Origin: Hyphomicrobiales bacterium | GTDB lineage: Bacteria; Pseudomonadota; Alphaproteobacteria; Rhizobiales; Rhizobiaceae | Length of the DNA stretch: 64,000 nucleotides | Direction of reading: 5' to 3' | Assembly: GCA_003963455.1 (NCBI GenBank) | Contig: RXJA01000062.1 | Location: 62,001 to 126,000, forward strand | In this document: one piece after another, positions 17,075 to 26,540 of the stretch | Layout of the letters: each line of letters begins with the position of its first letter | Numbering within the stretch: position 1 is the stretch's first letter | Program-made: the position numbers and the translations under genes | The notes under the pieces: model-generated | Seen by the model: the letters and a program-made list of their open reading frames with translations, nothing else | The model's database searches: none | What the model was told of the DNA's origin: nothing

Positions 17075-18058
17075 TCAGGCTCTCCGGGCTGCTTGGCTTT
17101 TGCAACACGTCCCGACGCTATCCGCACGCAAGGCCGCCTCCGTTTCTCCAAGCACCTCGAAGAGCCATGCCAGGCCTGAGTCCATCATCGCGACTTTCGG
17201 CGCGACGGCATTGAGCCGGAAGTCGGGCAGCGGCAGCGGGGCGTCCAGGGCCCGGACTCCGAAGCGAGCCGCATGCATGGCGACGAACTGCCTCGGCAGG
17301 GCCGAGACGAGGTCAGTCTCGGCGACGACGGCAAGGGCGAACATGAAGTTCGGGACGGTCAGCGCTACCCGCCGCGCCCGGCCTTGCGCCGCAAGATGCT
17401 CGTCGACAAATCCGTGGGGATCGCCGCTCTCCGAAACGACCAGGTGGCGCATCTCGCAGTATCGCTCGATGGTCGGGTCGTCCGCGAAGGGATGTCCCGC
17501 CCGCATGGCGATGACGAAATTCTCCTCGTAGATAAGGCGCTTCTCGAAGCGCGCCGGAATATCGTCGGTGGGAACGATCGCGATGTCCATGGCGCGCGCC
17601 TCAAGATCGGCGATGGCAGAGTGCCAGACGCGGGATGGAGAGGGCAGAATTTGGCGCACGCCAATGTCGACCCTCGGCGCGGTCCGGCCGAGTTCGGCAA
17701 GAAGCGGGTGCAGGACGACGGCCGAGATCCCGTCCGGCGCGCCGATCGTGAAGCGGCGCGTGGACGTCGCCGGATCGAACGGTTCGGCGGTGGATATGAC
17801 GTTCCTTACCCGGGCGAGAATGTCGGCGACCGGTTCACTGAGTTCCATCGCCCGTGCAGTCGGCACGACGCCCTTCGGGGTCCTCAGGAAGAGCGGATCG
17901 TTGAGAAGCTGCCTCAGCCGGCCCAAGCCGTGGCTGACGGCAGACGGCGACAGGTTCAGCCGCGTCGCCGCGCGGCCGACATGACGCTCCTCCAGCACGG
18001 TCTCGAAGAGGACCAGCAGGTTGAGGTCGGCACGAGAGAGGTCGATTTCATTCAGCAT
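17075..18058 (-). CDS. LysR family transcriptional regulator
   Basis: 327 residues with the LysR winged HTH at 10-68 (LNLLVLFETVLEERHVGRAATRLNLSPSAVSHGLGRLRQ, split here only for reading) and a substrate-binding domain of the NodD/LinR-like type (RRFTIGAPDGISAVVLHPLL). It is first gene of an operon with the mhqO/mhqD fusion and divergent from a five-gene plus-strand operon, so both are its likely targets, induced perhaps by quinones or related electrophiles (inference). A 17-bp palindrome overlaps its own start codon, suggesting autoregulation. Confidence 0.9.
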   Translation of the reverse strand: MLNEIDLSRADLNLLVLFETVLEERHVGRAATRLNLSPSAVSHGLGRLRQLLNDPLFLRTPKGVVPTARAMELSEPVADILARVRNVISTAEPFDPATSTRRFTIGAPDGISAVVLHPLLAELGRTAPRVDIGVRQILPSPSRVWHSAIADLEARAMDIAIVPTDDIPARFEKRLIYEENFVIAMRAGHPFADDPTIERYCEMRHLVVSESGDPHGFVDEHLAAQGRARRVALTVPNFMFALAVVAETDLVSALPRQFVAMHAARFGVRALDAPLPLPDFRLNAVAPKVAMMDSGLAWLFEVLGETEAALRADSVGTCCKSQAARRA

Positions 18059-18067
18059 ATTGCTGAA
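18051..18067. promoter_or_regulatory. Palindromic LysR-type operator overlapping the lysR start
   Basis: TTCAGCATATTGCTGAA: 7-bp arms TTCAGCA/TGCTGAA around TAT, containing T-N11-A type spacing expected for LysR boxes. The lysR start codon (18056-18058) lies inside it, so binding would block lysR expression, while the divergent operon starts about 100 bases away. Assignment to this LysR protein is inference. Confidence 0.6.
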
Positions 18068-18160
18068 ATCATACCACTGGCTTCATCGAACTCAAAGTGC
18101 GATCCCCGAAGCACACACGGCGACCCGCCGCGACGACTGCGCCCTTCAATGGAGAAAGAC

Positions 18161-18430
18161 ATGCCCGTGATGATGATTTCCGAAGTCGGCGGCCAGTCGC
18201 CGCAAGGCTATGACGCCATGCTGGCTTTCGTGGGCGACGCGCTGCGGCAGGCGCCGGGCTTCGTGATGCACATGTCGCATCCGGCGGAAACCGGCTGGCG
18301 CGTCATGGAAGTGTGGAACTCCCGCGAGGACGCGACGCGGTTCTTCGCCGCCCATATCGCACCGAACCTGCCGGGAGGCATCCGCCCGAAGCTGACCTTC
18401 CAGCCGCTGCACAGCCTTTTGCAGCCATGA
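18161..18430 (+). CDS. Small dimeric alpha-beta barrel-like protein (ABM-like)
   Basis: 89 residues: MPVMMISEVGGQSPQGYDAM, then HMSHPAETGWRVMEVWNSREDATRFFAAHI. The pattern of a central W-R-V-(M/V)-E-V-W strand followed by S.E....F resembles antibiotic biosynthesis monooxygenase-like ferredoxin folds. ATG at 18161 is chosen since GGAGAAA lies just upstream; an ATG 12 bases earlier contains that ribosome site. First gene of the operon divergent from lysR; possibly in quinone detoxification with its neighbours. Confidence 0.7.
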   Translation: MPVMMISEVGGQSPQGYDAMLAFVGDALRQAPGFVMHMSHPAETGWRVMEVWNSREDATRFFAAHIAPNLPGGIRPKLTFQPLHSLLQP

Positions 18431-18478
18431 ACGAAACGCGGGCTTCGTGCCCTTGTGATCACGACAGGAACAAGACCC

Positions 18479-19015
18479 ATGCCAACATCACGACGCTCCC
18501 TGCTCGCGGCGGCCGGCGCCGCAGGCATCACATCGCTTGCCACCGGTACTCCAGCCGGGTCGCACGAGAACCGCGCCATCGCCCGGACGATCGCCGAACT
18601 CGTCCGGCGGTCCGAGGAGGCGAACGACGCGCTGATGCGGGGCGACGTCGACCGGTATCGTGCCCTGGTCCCGCTCACTGACGACTTCACGCTGATGTCA
18701 CCGTTCGGCGGCACGCCCTCGCGCAGTGCGCGCCTGACGGACGAGGAATGGGCGGCGATCGGGCGGTTCTTCCGGAATGGCATGCTGAAGCAGGAACTGG
18801 TCGAGGCCTATGGCTCGGCCGATATGATCGTCCTGGCGGTCATGGAACACGCGCGGCATGTCGAGGTCGGCGGCCTGCCGGCACAGGATTGGTCGCTGCG
18901 CGTCACTCTCGTCTATCGCCGCGAAGGGTCCGAATGGCGGCTGGCCCATCGCCACGCCGACTCCCTCGCCAACGGAATCACCGTGGAGCAGGCGGCCGCG
19001 CTCGCCCGGGGCTGA
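18479..19015 (+). CDS. SnoaL/DUF4440-like NTF2-fold protein with Tat-like signal
   Basis: 178 residues. The N-terminus MPTSRRSLLAAAGAAGITSL has a twin-arginine motif (SRRSLL) and a short Ala-rich hydrophobic segment, so Tat export is likely. The mature part (ELVRRSEEANDALMRGDVDR; YRREGSEWRLAHRHADSL) is typical of the nuclear transport factor 2-like/DUF4440 fold. Start preceded by AGGAA. Second gene of the operon. Its role is unknown; this fold serves both as enzyme and ligand binder. Confidence 0.75.
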   Translation: MPTSRRSLLAAAGAAGITSLATGTPAGSHENRAIARTIAELVRRSEEANDALMRGDVDRYRALVPLTDDFTLMSPFGGTPSRSARLTDEEWAAIGRFFRNGMLKQELVEAYGSADMIVLAVMEHARHVEVGGLPAQDWSLRVTLVYRREGSEWRLAHRHADSLANGITVEQAAALARG

Positions 19016-19077
19016 CAGCGGCGCGGTCACCTCGGTGCTGGATCCGGAGGCGCCGCCATAGGAGATTTTTCGTCATC

Positions 19078-19623
19078 ATGATCCACCATATGTCCTTCGG
19101 CGTCAGCGATCCGAAGCGCGTGGCGCGGGTGCTGGCCGAACTCACCGGCGCAACCGCGATGCAGGCGCCGACGCCGCCATTCCCGCACGGAGCCTGGTTC
19201 GTGCTGGCCGGCGACGACCGCGGCTCGTTCCTGGAAATCCTTCCGGCGACGGCCGTGTTCGACCCCGACGCGCCGCTCGGCCTCAGGCAGCGGCCGGCAA
19301 GTTTTGCCCCGGGAAGCGGCCATGTGCTGGTGAGCACCGTGAAGAGCAGCGAGGAGATCGAGGCGATCGCCAGGCGTGAGGGCTGGCGTTCGCAGGAGGT
19401 GGAGACCGGCCTGTTCAAGATCGTGAAGCTCTGGATCGACGACACGGTGCTGGTCGAACTCTTCGCCAGGGGTGAGGAGCAACGCTACATCGAGGCGTTC
19501 GGCGCACCAGGCATGGCCACGCTCGACGCCAGGCTGCGCGATCTGGAGACGAAGCTCGCCGGCGCGCTGGCGCAGAAACTGCCGCCGCAGGTGCTGGCCG
19601 AGGCGCTCGGCCGGCCTGCGTAG
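19078..19623 (+). CDS. VOC/glyoxalase-like domain protein
   Basis: 181 residues. Opens MIHHMSFGVSDPKRVARVLAELTGA, the usual start of a vicinal-oxygen-chelate module, with later strands FLEILPA and VLVELFARG that would supply metal ligands. A GGAG site lies 12-15 bases before the ATG. Third gene of the lysR-divergent operon; with the MhqO-like VOC dioxygenase nearby it is plausibly part of the same detoxification route, but the substrate is unknown. Confidence 0.75.
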   Translation: MIHHMSFGVSDPKRVARVLAELTGATAMQAPTPPFPHGAWFVLAGDDRGSFLEILPATAVFDPDAPLGLRQRPASFAPGSGHVLVSTVKSSEEIEAIARREGWRSQEVETGLFKIVKLWIDDTVLVELFARGEEQRYIEAFGAPGMATLDARLRDLETKLAGALAQKLPPQVLAEALGRPA

Positions 19624-19766
19624 CAAGCTCGCGCTCCCGCTTAGGCGGGGCGCTCCTGAACAATTGAGAGATCATCGACGGACGCGCATGAGCGCGTGTG
19701 GCCGCCTGATGCTGCCGGCTCGATCTCCGAGCCCGCAGCCCGCATGGAACACAAAGGAACGAAGCC

Positions 19767-20216
19767 GTGGAACTGCCCCAACTCTTGCTCCTCCTGTGGT
19801 CGGCGCTCGTCTACTGGGTGCTCGGCCAGATATGGCTCGTGCAGATCGTCATCTATCCGCTCTTCGCCAAGGTTGGAGAAGCGGAATATGTCGCCTACCA
19901 CCGCTTCTATTCACGACGCATCCCGTTGCCGATCATCATCCCCGGCTTCGCCAGCTTCCTGCTGCCGGCCGCGCTGGCGTATTTCGGCCCGGCTATCCCC
20001 GGCTGGATGAGCGCGGCGAACATCGCCGCCGGCATCGTCGGCCTGTTGGTCACCGTGCTGCTGGAGATCCCGCGCCACAACCGGCTGGAGAAGGGCGGCA
20101 GGAACGAAACGACGATCGCCGAACTGATCCGCTACAACTGGCCGCGCACCGCGTCGATCACTGCCCAGGCGGTCGTGACTTTGCTGATGCTGATCCATGT
20201 GTTCGGCGAAGCCTGA
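19767..20216 (+). CDS. Small integral membrane protein, 149 aa
   Basis: Four hydrophobic stretches are visible: about 5-32 (LLLLLWSALVYWVLGQIW), 53-72, 80-100 and 128-145 (ITAQAVVTLLMLIHVF), so a four-helix inner-membrane protein is likely. Start is GTG at 19767 with AAAGGAA upstream. It follows the VOC gene by 143 bases and precedes another small membrane protein by 14. I do not recognise the family with confidence; function unknown. Confidence 0.65.
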   Translation: MELPQLLLLLWSALVYWVLGQIWLVQIVIYPLFAKVGEAEYVAYHRFYSRRIPLPIIIPGFASFLLPAALAYFGPAIPGWMSAANIAAGIVGLLVTVLLEIPRHNRLEKGGRNETTIAELIRYNWPRTASITAQAVVTLLMLIHVFGEA

Positions 20217-20230
20217 CGGATGCGAATCCC

Positions 20231-20503
20231 ATGACCCTTTGGATCGAGGCAATCGGTTTCGCCGGCAGCTTCTTTGCCGTCGTCACCTACTGGATGAAGG
20301 ACATGCGCCCGCTCAGGATCGCGGCAGTGCTGAGCTGCATGTTCTTCATCGTCTACGCGGCCATGATCGGCAGCTATCCTGTGCTCGCCATGGAACTGGT
20401 GCTGCTGCCGATCAACGCCTGGCGTCTGCTGGAATTGCGGAACCGGCTGCGGAATCGCCCACCAACCGTTGGCATAGATGTAAGCCATGACACCAGCTTA
20501 TGA
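20231..20503 (+). CDS. Small membrane protein (YgjV-like)
   Basis: 90 residues with three hydrophobic segments (IEAIGFAGSFFAVVTYW; LRIAAVLSCMFFIVYAAM; YPVLAMELVLLPINAW) and the pattern MRPLRIAAVLSC...NAWRLLEL seen in YgjV/Imp-type small inner-membrane proteins. Start ATG at 20231, 14 bases after the preceding membrane protein gene, likely co-expressed. Role unknown. It ends the cargo segment; 134 bases later the minus-strand backbone resumes. Confidence 0.65.
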   Translation: MTLWIEAIGFAGSFFAVVTYWMKDMRPLRIAAVLSCMFFIVYAAMIGSYPVLAMELVLLPINAWRLLELRNRLRNRPPTVGIDVSHDTSL

Positions 20504-20637
20504 CCCGCATGGCGCGGCACAGATCGACTGCTTCCGTGGCGACACGTCTTCAATGCTGATCTGCCATCAGGACGGAATGCGCGATAACGTGCCGGCCGCC
20601 TCCGGAGCTCCCTGAGACGTACCGGCCAGTAGATGGA

Positions 20638-23600
20638 TCATGCGGCGATTGCGGCGGGCTCATGAATGCCGTCGATGTCCTTCGCCAGCGCAGCCTCGAC
20701 CTCCGCGAGCTGCCGACGCTTTTCGGCCAGCTCGCCAGCGAATGCGAACTCGTCGCCATCGCCATGCGCCTTGTAGGATGCAAGCCGGCGCTGCGCGTCG
20801 GCCAGGTGCTTCCGATAGCGCTCCCGCTCACTCTCAAAACCATCGATGGCGTGCTCGAGGCGCGAAACCGCCCCGAGCGGCGTCACCGTGATCGGCAGAT
20901 CGATCTCGTCGGCGCCGCCGATGCGCAACAAGACGGTGGAGTAGCGATATCCGTCCCTTCCGGCGCGCTCGCCGGCATATTCGAGATCGAAGCCGCCGAT
21001 CGAGGCAATGACGGTCTCACCTTCCTGCTGGAGCTGCACCAGGGTCAGGATTTCCCTCATGAGCGCCCTGCCCGCCTCCTTGCGCTCTGAAAAGGCCCTG
21101 CCGGTTACGGTCATGGCGAAGGCCTCGCCGGCAGTCGGAACCAGGCGCGCGATGTCCTGGCCGATGTCACCAATGCGGCGGGTGCAGCGCTCGATTTCGC
21201 GCTCCGCATCGCGAAGCTGGCGGCGAACCGCGTGCTGGTCGTCGGTATGGGCGGCGCGCAGGCGCTCCAGCCGGGCGATGTCGGCCTCGAGTCCCGCTTT
21301 CTGCATCAGACGCTGGTCGCCGCTGGCGATGGCCTTGGCCATGGCGAACTGGTTCGCCTGCCCTTCGCCGAGGTCCTCCAGCTTGCGGATCGACGTGTCG
21401 CCGGAGAGTGCGGCGGCAATGAACCGGGCCTTGCGCTCGTTGTTCTGCCACATGGTCGCGTCGAGCGAGCCTTCGGTGGCATAGGCGTAGATGTCGATCT
21501 CGTCATGCTGGTTGCCCTGTCGCCCGATACGCCCCTCGCGCTGCTCGATCTGCGACGGCAGCCACGGAACGTCGAGATGATGGAGGGCTTTCAGCCGCAG
21601 CTGGGCATTGACGCCGGTGCCCATGGTTTCGGACGATCCGATCAGGAATCGCACCTTGCCGGCGCGTGTGTCGCCGAACAGGCGCTGTTTCGCCTCCGAC
21701 TTCTTGTAGTCCTGCATGAAGGCAATTTCCGACGCCGGCACGCCGAGCCGGAGCAGCTCGTCGCGGATCCAGCGATAGGCCGAGAAGCCACGCGTCTTCT
21801 CCACGCTGATCGTCCCGAGGTCGGAGAAGATCATCTGCGCGGCGCCGGGAAGCTCGTAGGGCTTGCCGTCGGCGCGGACATAGGTGTTCTCGGCCGTCTC
21901 CAGCCAGATGCGGAAGGCATTGGCGATCAGCTTGTTGAGCTTGTTGTCTGGCTCATTGTCATTGTCGGGATCGACCAGACGCAGGTCGATCGCGGCATGC
22001 CGGCCATCGGTGATGACCGAGAGCAGTATGTCGTCGCCGGGCTCCGGCGGACGGTTGCGCTCCTCGATCGCCTTGATGCGCGCCGCGAGCACCATCTGGT
22101 AGTTCTTGAAATCCTGTGTGGGCTTCGACGTCACGATCTGGCGCTTGCCGGTCGAGATCGCCGGCACCTTCACGTATTGGCGCAGGTCGTCCGGCATCAC
22201 CACGTCGGCGAAGGAGCGGAACATGGCGATCAGTTCGGGCACGTTGACGAAGCTGGCGAAGCGCGAGACGGGCTTGTACTTGCCGGACGGCTGCAGCTCT
22301 AGCTCGGTCACCGTATCGCCGAATGTGCTTGCCCAGGCGTCGAACTCGTGCAGGCCGCGCTCCATCAGGGCGGCAAAGTCCATCAGGCGCTGGACGGTGA
22401 ACATCTCGCCGAGCGTGTTGGTGATCGGCGTGCCGGAAGCAAGCACGAGCGCCCGACGAGGATTCCTGGTCTCGACGAAGCGGGACTTCACATAGAGGTC
22501 CCAAGCGCGCTGCGAGCCGTTCGGGTCGACGCCCTTGAGCGTCGACATGTTGGTGGCGAAGCTGAGCTTCCTGAACTCCTGCGCCTCGTCGACGATGATC
22601 TGGTCGACGCCGAGCTCGCCGATGGTCAGGAGATCGTCCTTGGGCGTGGCGAGCGACTCCAGACGCTCCTGCAGGCCCTCCTTCAGGCGCTCGAGGCGCT
22701 TGCGGGAGACGCGGTCCTCGTCGTCGACGTCGAGAAGAAGCTTCTCATAGAGCTCCAGCTCGTCGTGGATCATCTTCTGCTCGAAGACGGCCGGCACGCC
22801 GATGAACCGGAACGCGGAATGCGTGATGATGATGGCGTCCCAGTTCGCCGTCGCCGCGCGCGACAGGAACCGGGCGCGCTTTTCCTTTGTGAAATTGGTC
22901 TCGTCCGCAACGAGGATGCGCGCCATCGGATAGAGCGCCAGGAACTCGCGCGCGACCTGTGCGAGGCAATGGCCGGGGACGGTTACCATCGCCTTGTTGA
23001 TGAGGCCGAGCCGCCGCTGCTCCATGATCGCCGCCGAGTAGGTCATCGTCTTGCCGGCGCCGACGGCATGAGCGAGATAGGTCGAACCCGACGCGATGAT
23101 CCTCCAGATGCCGCGCTTCTGGTGAGGATAGAGCGTGAACGCTCCGCTGGCGCCCGGCAGATGAAGATGGGAACCGTCGAAACGCCGCGGCGCGATGTTG
23201 TTGAAGCGGTCGTTGTAGACGCGCGCCAGCCTGTCGGTCCGGTCCGGATCGGACCAGATCCAGCGCTGGAAGGCATCCTTGATCTTCTGCAGCTTCTCCT
23301 TGGCCGCTTCGGTATCGACAACGTTGAGGACGCGGCGTTCCTTGCCGCCCTCGTCGATTGTGTCGAAGATCTGCGGCACCCGACTGTTGAGCGCGTCCGT
23401 CAGCAACTCGCCGGCGTGACGCCGGCTCGTGCCCCATTCGGAGGTGCCGACCGCGAGATAGGCGAGTTGGCCGGCCCGCACCGTCCACGACGCCAGTTCC
23501 GGCATGTGGTGGATCTTGATGTCGGCGCTCATGGTCTCCTTGACGAAGGCGACGACGTCGGCGGCAGGAATCCACGGCGCGCCAAGACGGGCAGTGATGT

Positions 23601-25731
23601 CGGAGGGACGCAGATCGGCCGGTTGCACGGCCTGAAGGGCCGCGACGTTGCGCTCATAGGCCGGATCGAGCGCGGCGGCCGCTTCCGCGGCCTTCAACTT
23701 GTCGCGGACATGGGCTGAGAGATAGGCGTCGGCCATCTGCCAGGAGCCATCGGCGGGGTCGCGGAAGATGGCGCTGCCAAGTTCCGCGACGACGTCGTCC
23801 GGATCGCGATGCAGCAACTCGGCGATATGGTCGAGATCGACACGGCCGCGCTCGTTCAGCACGACGGCGAGCGCGTCGGCAGCACTTGCGATCGCCGGTG
23901 GCGCCGGCGGCGAGATTACTCGTTCCGAGAAGATCGGACCGGGCCTCGCCGTGTCGTTTTCGAGGTCGTAGTCTTCAATTGCAGCGACTAGCCAGCAATC
24001 GGGATCGTCGAGGAAGGGAGCGAGGTTGGGCCGGCGGTGCGTCTCGCGCACCTCGCCGCTCTCTTCGTCTTCCGCTATCGACACGGTAGTATGATTGATC
24101 GGCCCGAAGTCGCGCACGAAGCTCGACCAGGCGATGCGGAGCTTGACCTGAAGCTCCTTCCAGGGCTGGTCGAGCTCCTGAGCCTTCAAAACCTCGCGCA
24201 CCGCGTCGCGCACCGGAATGAGCTTCTGGACGATGCGGACATGCTTCTCCGGCATGCCGTCGGCGCAACGTCCTTTGCGGACCTTCACGGCAACGGGTTC
24301 GCCGTCGATGACCTGCATCAGGCCCTGGACGTTGTCGAAGAAGAAGCTGCCCTCGCGGACATGGCGCTCGGAAGGAAGATTGACCGGGGCCTTGTCGACG
24401 GCCGCCTCCAGATCGAAATCGATCTCGGTGGGCTCTCCGTCATAGTGGTCTTCCGGTAGCAGCGAGATGACTGCATCGAGCGCGGCCGCGAGGTCCTCGC
24501 CCTTACGCGGCAAGCATGTGTAGGTCTCGCCGAACGGACCCGAGGTCAGCGCGTGCGTGCCGAGCACGAAATCCGGGTGCCGCGCGAACCATCGGTTGAC
24601 CCGGATCGCGCCCTCGTCCTCCGTCGCCGGCCGAACTTCCTCTGTATCGAGCCAGGATTGGTCGCCTTCAGGCTCGGCGACCTTGCGCTTGCGGAAGAAG
24701 AGGATGTCCACCACGACATCGGTGCCGGCGTCGGCGCGGAAACTGCCCTCGGGAAGACGAATGGCGGCGGCCAGGTCCGCGGATTTCGCGATGTGCTCGC
24801 GCGCCGAGCAATCGGCCTTGTCAAAAGTCCCCGAGATGGTGACGAAGGCGGCGAATGCGCCCGGCTTCAACAGGTCGATCGCACGCGCGATGAAATAGTC
24901 GTGGAGGCGCAAGTTCAGTGAACGATAGGCCCGGTCCGAGCGCACGGTGCGGTCGGAGAATGGCGGATTGCCGATGGCGAGATCGAAGCTCGCCGGCAGC
25001 TCGGTGCGGGCGAAATCGCCGGTGAGAATCCTGGCGCGCGGCTGCAGCAGCCGGGCAATGCGCGCCGTGACCGGATCGAGCTCGATCCCGGTGAAATGCG
25101 TGACGTCACGCAAATCCTCCGGCATCAGCGCCGGGAACAAGCCGGTGCCGATTCCCGGTTCGAGCACGCGGCCGCCTCGCCAACCAAGCCGCTGCAGGCC
25201 CGACCAGATCGCCCGCACGATCAATTCCGGCGTGAAGTGGGCATATTGCGTGCAGCGCGCGAGCGAGGCGTAGTCGATCTCGCCGACGGCATCTTCGAGC
25301 GCCAAGCCGATTTCGTCCCAGCCCTTACGGAACTCGATCTCGCCGGGCCGGCGGAAGACGCCGTTCGCAAGATCGGATGCGCCGAAGCCGGTGAAGCGGA
25401 TCAGCCTCTCCTGCTCGTCGCGTGTGGCAGGACGCTCGGCCGCCTCGATCTCGATCGCGAGCCGGATGGCGGCGATGTTGTCGCGCGCCCGCGCCTTCCA
25501 GCCGCGCGCCAGTCCACGGTTGCCGGCAAGAAAGAAATTCGAGCCGCGGGGGAGGCTCACTGCCGGAGATGGCTTCGCGGCCGTCGGGATCGGCATGACG
25601 GGCGCCGGCGTCGTGGGATCGGGATCGTCAGGATCGAAATCGCCCGCGAAGGCGGTAACGCCGAGTCCGAGCCCGGACGAGAGGGCGGTGTTGCCGAACA
25701 GGTCGATGGTGAAGGGATCGTCGTTGGACAT
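20638..25731 (-). CDS. Giant DNA methylase-helicase fusion protein (1697 aa)
   Basis: The N-terminal quarter has an N6-adenine methyltransferase: SAM motif EPGIGTG at 191-197 and catalytic NPPF at 255-258. The middle and C-terminal parts are a SNF2/DEAD-like helicase: GAGKT near 892, IIVDEAQEF near 1045, ASGTPITNT, and motif VI-like QREGRIGRQ near 1395-1402. A coiled-coil tail (ERLRAAHTDDQHAVRRQLRD) follows. Such fusions are carried by plasmids, ICEs and large phages (relatives of phage P1 DarB), where DarB protects injected DNA from restriction. ATG with AGGAGA. No restriction endonuclease gene is beside it, so self-protection rather than R-M is the favoured but unproven role. Confidence 0.88.
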   Translation of the reverse strand: MSNDDPFTIDLFGNTALSSGLGLGVTAFAGDFDPDDPDPTTPAPVMPIPTAAKPSPAVSLPRGSNFFLAGNRGLARGWKARARDNIAAIRLAIEIEAAERPATRDEQERLIRFTGFGASDLANGVFRRPGEIEFRKGWDEIGLALEDAVGEIDYASLARCTQYAHFTPELIVRAIWSGLQRLGWRGGRVLEPGIGTGLFPALMPEDLRDVTHFTGIELDPVTARIARLLQPRARILTGDFARTELPASFDLAIGNPPFSDRTVRSDRAYRSLNLRLHDYFIARAIDLLKPGAFAAFVTISGTFDKADCSAREHIAKSADLAAAIRLPEGSFRADAGTDVVVDILFFRKRKVAEPEGDQSWLDTEEVRPATEDEGAIRVNRWFARHPDFVLGTHALTSGPFGETYTCLPRKGEDLAAALDAVISLLPEDHYDGEPTEIDFDLEAAVDKAPVNLPSERHVREGSFFFDNVQGLMQVIDGEPVAVKVRKGRCADGMPEKHVRIVQKLIPVRDAVREVLKAQELDQPWKELQVKLRIAWSSFVRDFGPINHTTVSIAEDEESGEVRETHRRPNLAPFLDDPDCWLVAAIEDYDLENDTARPGPIFSERVISPPAPPAIASAADALAVVLNERGRVDLDHIAELLHRDPDDVVAELGSAIFRDPADGSWQMADAYLSAHVRDKLKAAEAAAALDPAYERNVAALQAVQPADLRPSDITARLGAPWIPAADVVAFVKETMSADIKIHHMPELASWTVRAGQLAYLAVGTSEWGTSRRHAGELLTDALNSRVPQIFDTIDEGGKERRVLNVVDTEAAKEKLQKIKDAFQRWIWSDPDRTDRLARVYNDRFNNIAPRRFDGSHLHLPGASGAFTLYPHQKRGIWRIIASGSTYLAHAVGAGKTMTYSAAIMEQRRLGLINKAMVTVPGHCLAQVAREFLALYPMARILVADETNFTKEKRARFLSRAATANWDAIIITHSAFRFIGVPAVFEQKMIHDELELYEKLLLDVDDEDRVSRKRLERLKEGLQERLESLATPKDDLLTIGELGVDQIIVDEAQEFRKLSFATNMSTLKGVDPNGSQRAWDLYVKSRFVETRNPRRALVLASGTPITNTLGEMFTVQRLMDFAALMERGLHEFDAWASTFGDTVTELELQPSGKYKPVSRFASFVNVPELIAMFRSFADVVMPDDLRQYVKVPAISTGKRQIVTSKPTQDFKNYQMVLAARIKAIEERNRPPEPGDDILLSVITDGRHAAIDLRLVDPDNDNEPDNKLNKLIANAFRIWLETAENTYVRADGKPYELPGAAQMIFSDLGTISVEKTRGFSAYRWIRDELLRLGVPASEIAFMQDYKKSEAKQRLFGDTRAGKVRFLIGSSETMGTGVNAQLRLKALHHLDVPWLPSQIEQREGRIGRQGNQHDEIDIYAYATEGSLDATMWQNNERKARFIAAALSGDTSIRKLEDLGEGQANQFAMAKAIASGDQRLMQKAGLEADIARLERLRAAHTDDQHAVRRQLRDAEREIERCTRRIGDIGQDIARLVPTAGEAFAMTVTGRAFSERKEAGRALMREILTLVQLQQEGETVIASIGGFDLEYAGERAGRDGYRYSTVLLRIGGADEIDLPITVTPLGAVSRLEHAIDGFESERERYRKHLADAQRRLASYKAHGDGDEFAFAGELAEKRRQLAEVEAALAKDIDGIHEPAAIAA

Positions 25732-25833
25732 TGGTATGTCTCCTGTAATGAGGGCGCACGACGCCGGTCCGTCGAGTTGCCTCGACGGATTCGGGTGGTC
25801 GCGGTGATGGGGAAGGTTCGGGTCGGTCGGCGG

Positions 25834-26529
25834 TCAGCCGCCGTCGGCGTCGACCAGTCGATCAAGGTGATCGATCAGGGTCCCGGCATGTCGGTTCCAA
25901 TTCAGCCATCGCGCGATCAGGAGCAGCAGGGTAGAGCTGTCCCAGCCGGCAACGGCGGCCACTTCCTCGAGGCGGCCGCGGGTCTCGTGTCCGCTGGCAT
26001 CCTCCTGGCCCGGCGGTTGCGGTTGCTCGCGCATCTCCTCGAGCATGTCGGCAGTCGAGCGATAGAGGACCGCCTCCGCCGTAATCAGCATGACGCTGCC
26101 GCCGAAGCCGTCCGGCCGCATTTTCGAGCAGGTCCAGGCCGTGGTGACGACGATCTCCTCAATCGTGGCCGAGCGACGAACGATGTCCTGAAACATCCGG
26201 TCCCAGCCGCTATCGGCCTCGGTGAGATCGACGTCGACATCATCCGGCGGGTCCTCCTCCTGCTCGGCATCGATCCGGGCAAGCTGTGCCGAGACGTGTC
26301 TGGCGATGCTGCTGTCGCCAGGTTCGCGCGATGCCTCGCAGGCTGCGCGAAGGTCGTCGACGAGCAAGGTCACGAGGTCGCTCGGCCCGCACCAAGAGTG
26401 GAAATAGACACGGCCGTCGGGTTCGGTCTCCGTGTCGAAGGCGAGGCCGAGTAGCAGGCGCTCCAGCGGCGTCATCTCGTCCTGTGGGATAAAGGGTTCG
26501 ACAACGGTCGGGGAATGGTAGTCTGCCAT
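25834..26529 (-). CDS. Hypothetical protein, 231 aa
   Basis: A soluble acidic protein (DAEQEEDPPDDVDVDLTEAD in the middle) with no family I can name. Start at ATG 26529 is supported by GGAGGG; the upstream in-frame codons would overlap the preceding DUF1419 gene. It lies 11 bases after that gene and 102 before the methylase-helicase, so all three are probably one transcription unit of backbone genes. Confidence 0.65.
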   Translation of the reverse strand: MADYHSPTVVEPFIPQDEMTPLERLLLGLAFDTETEPDGRVYFHSWCGPSDLVTLLVDDLRAACEASREPGDSSIARHVSAQLARIDAEQEEDPPDDVDVDLTEADSGWDRMFQDIVRRSATIEEIVVTTAWTCSKMRPDGFGGSVMLITAEAVLYRSTADMLEEMREQPQPPGQEDASGHETRGRLEEVAAVAGWDSSTLLLLIARWLNWNRHAGTLIDHLDRLVDADGG

Positions 26530-26540
26530 GACGCCCTCCA

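Noticed and set aside
21232-23718. Long plus-strand open frames opposite the methylase-helicase gene
   Set aside because: They mirror a GC-rich coding region on the other strand, have His/Arg/Glu-biased composition and show no family signal.
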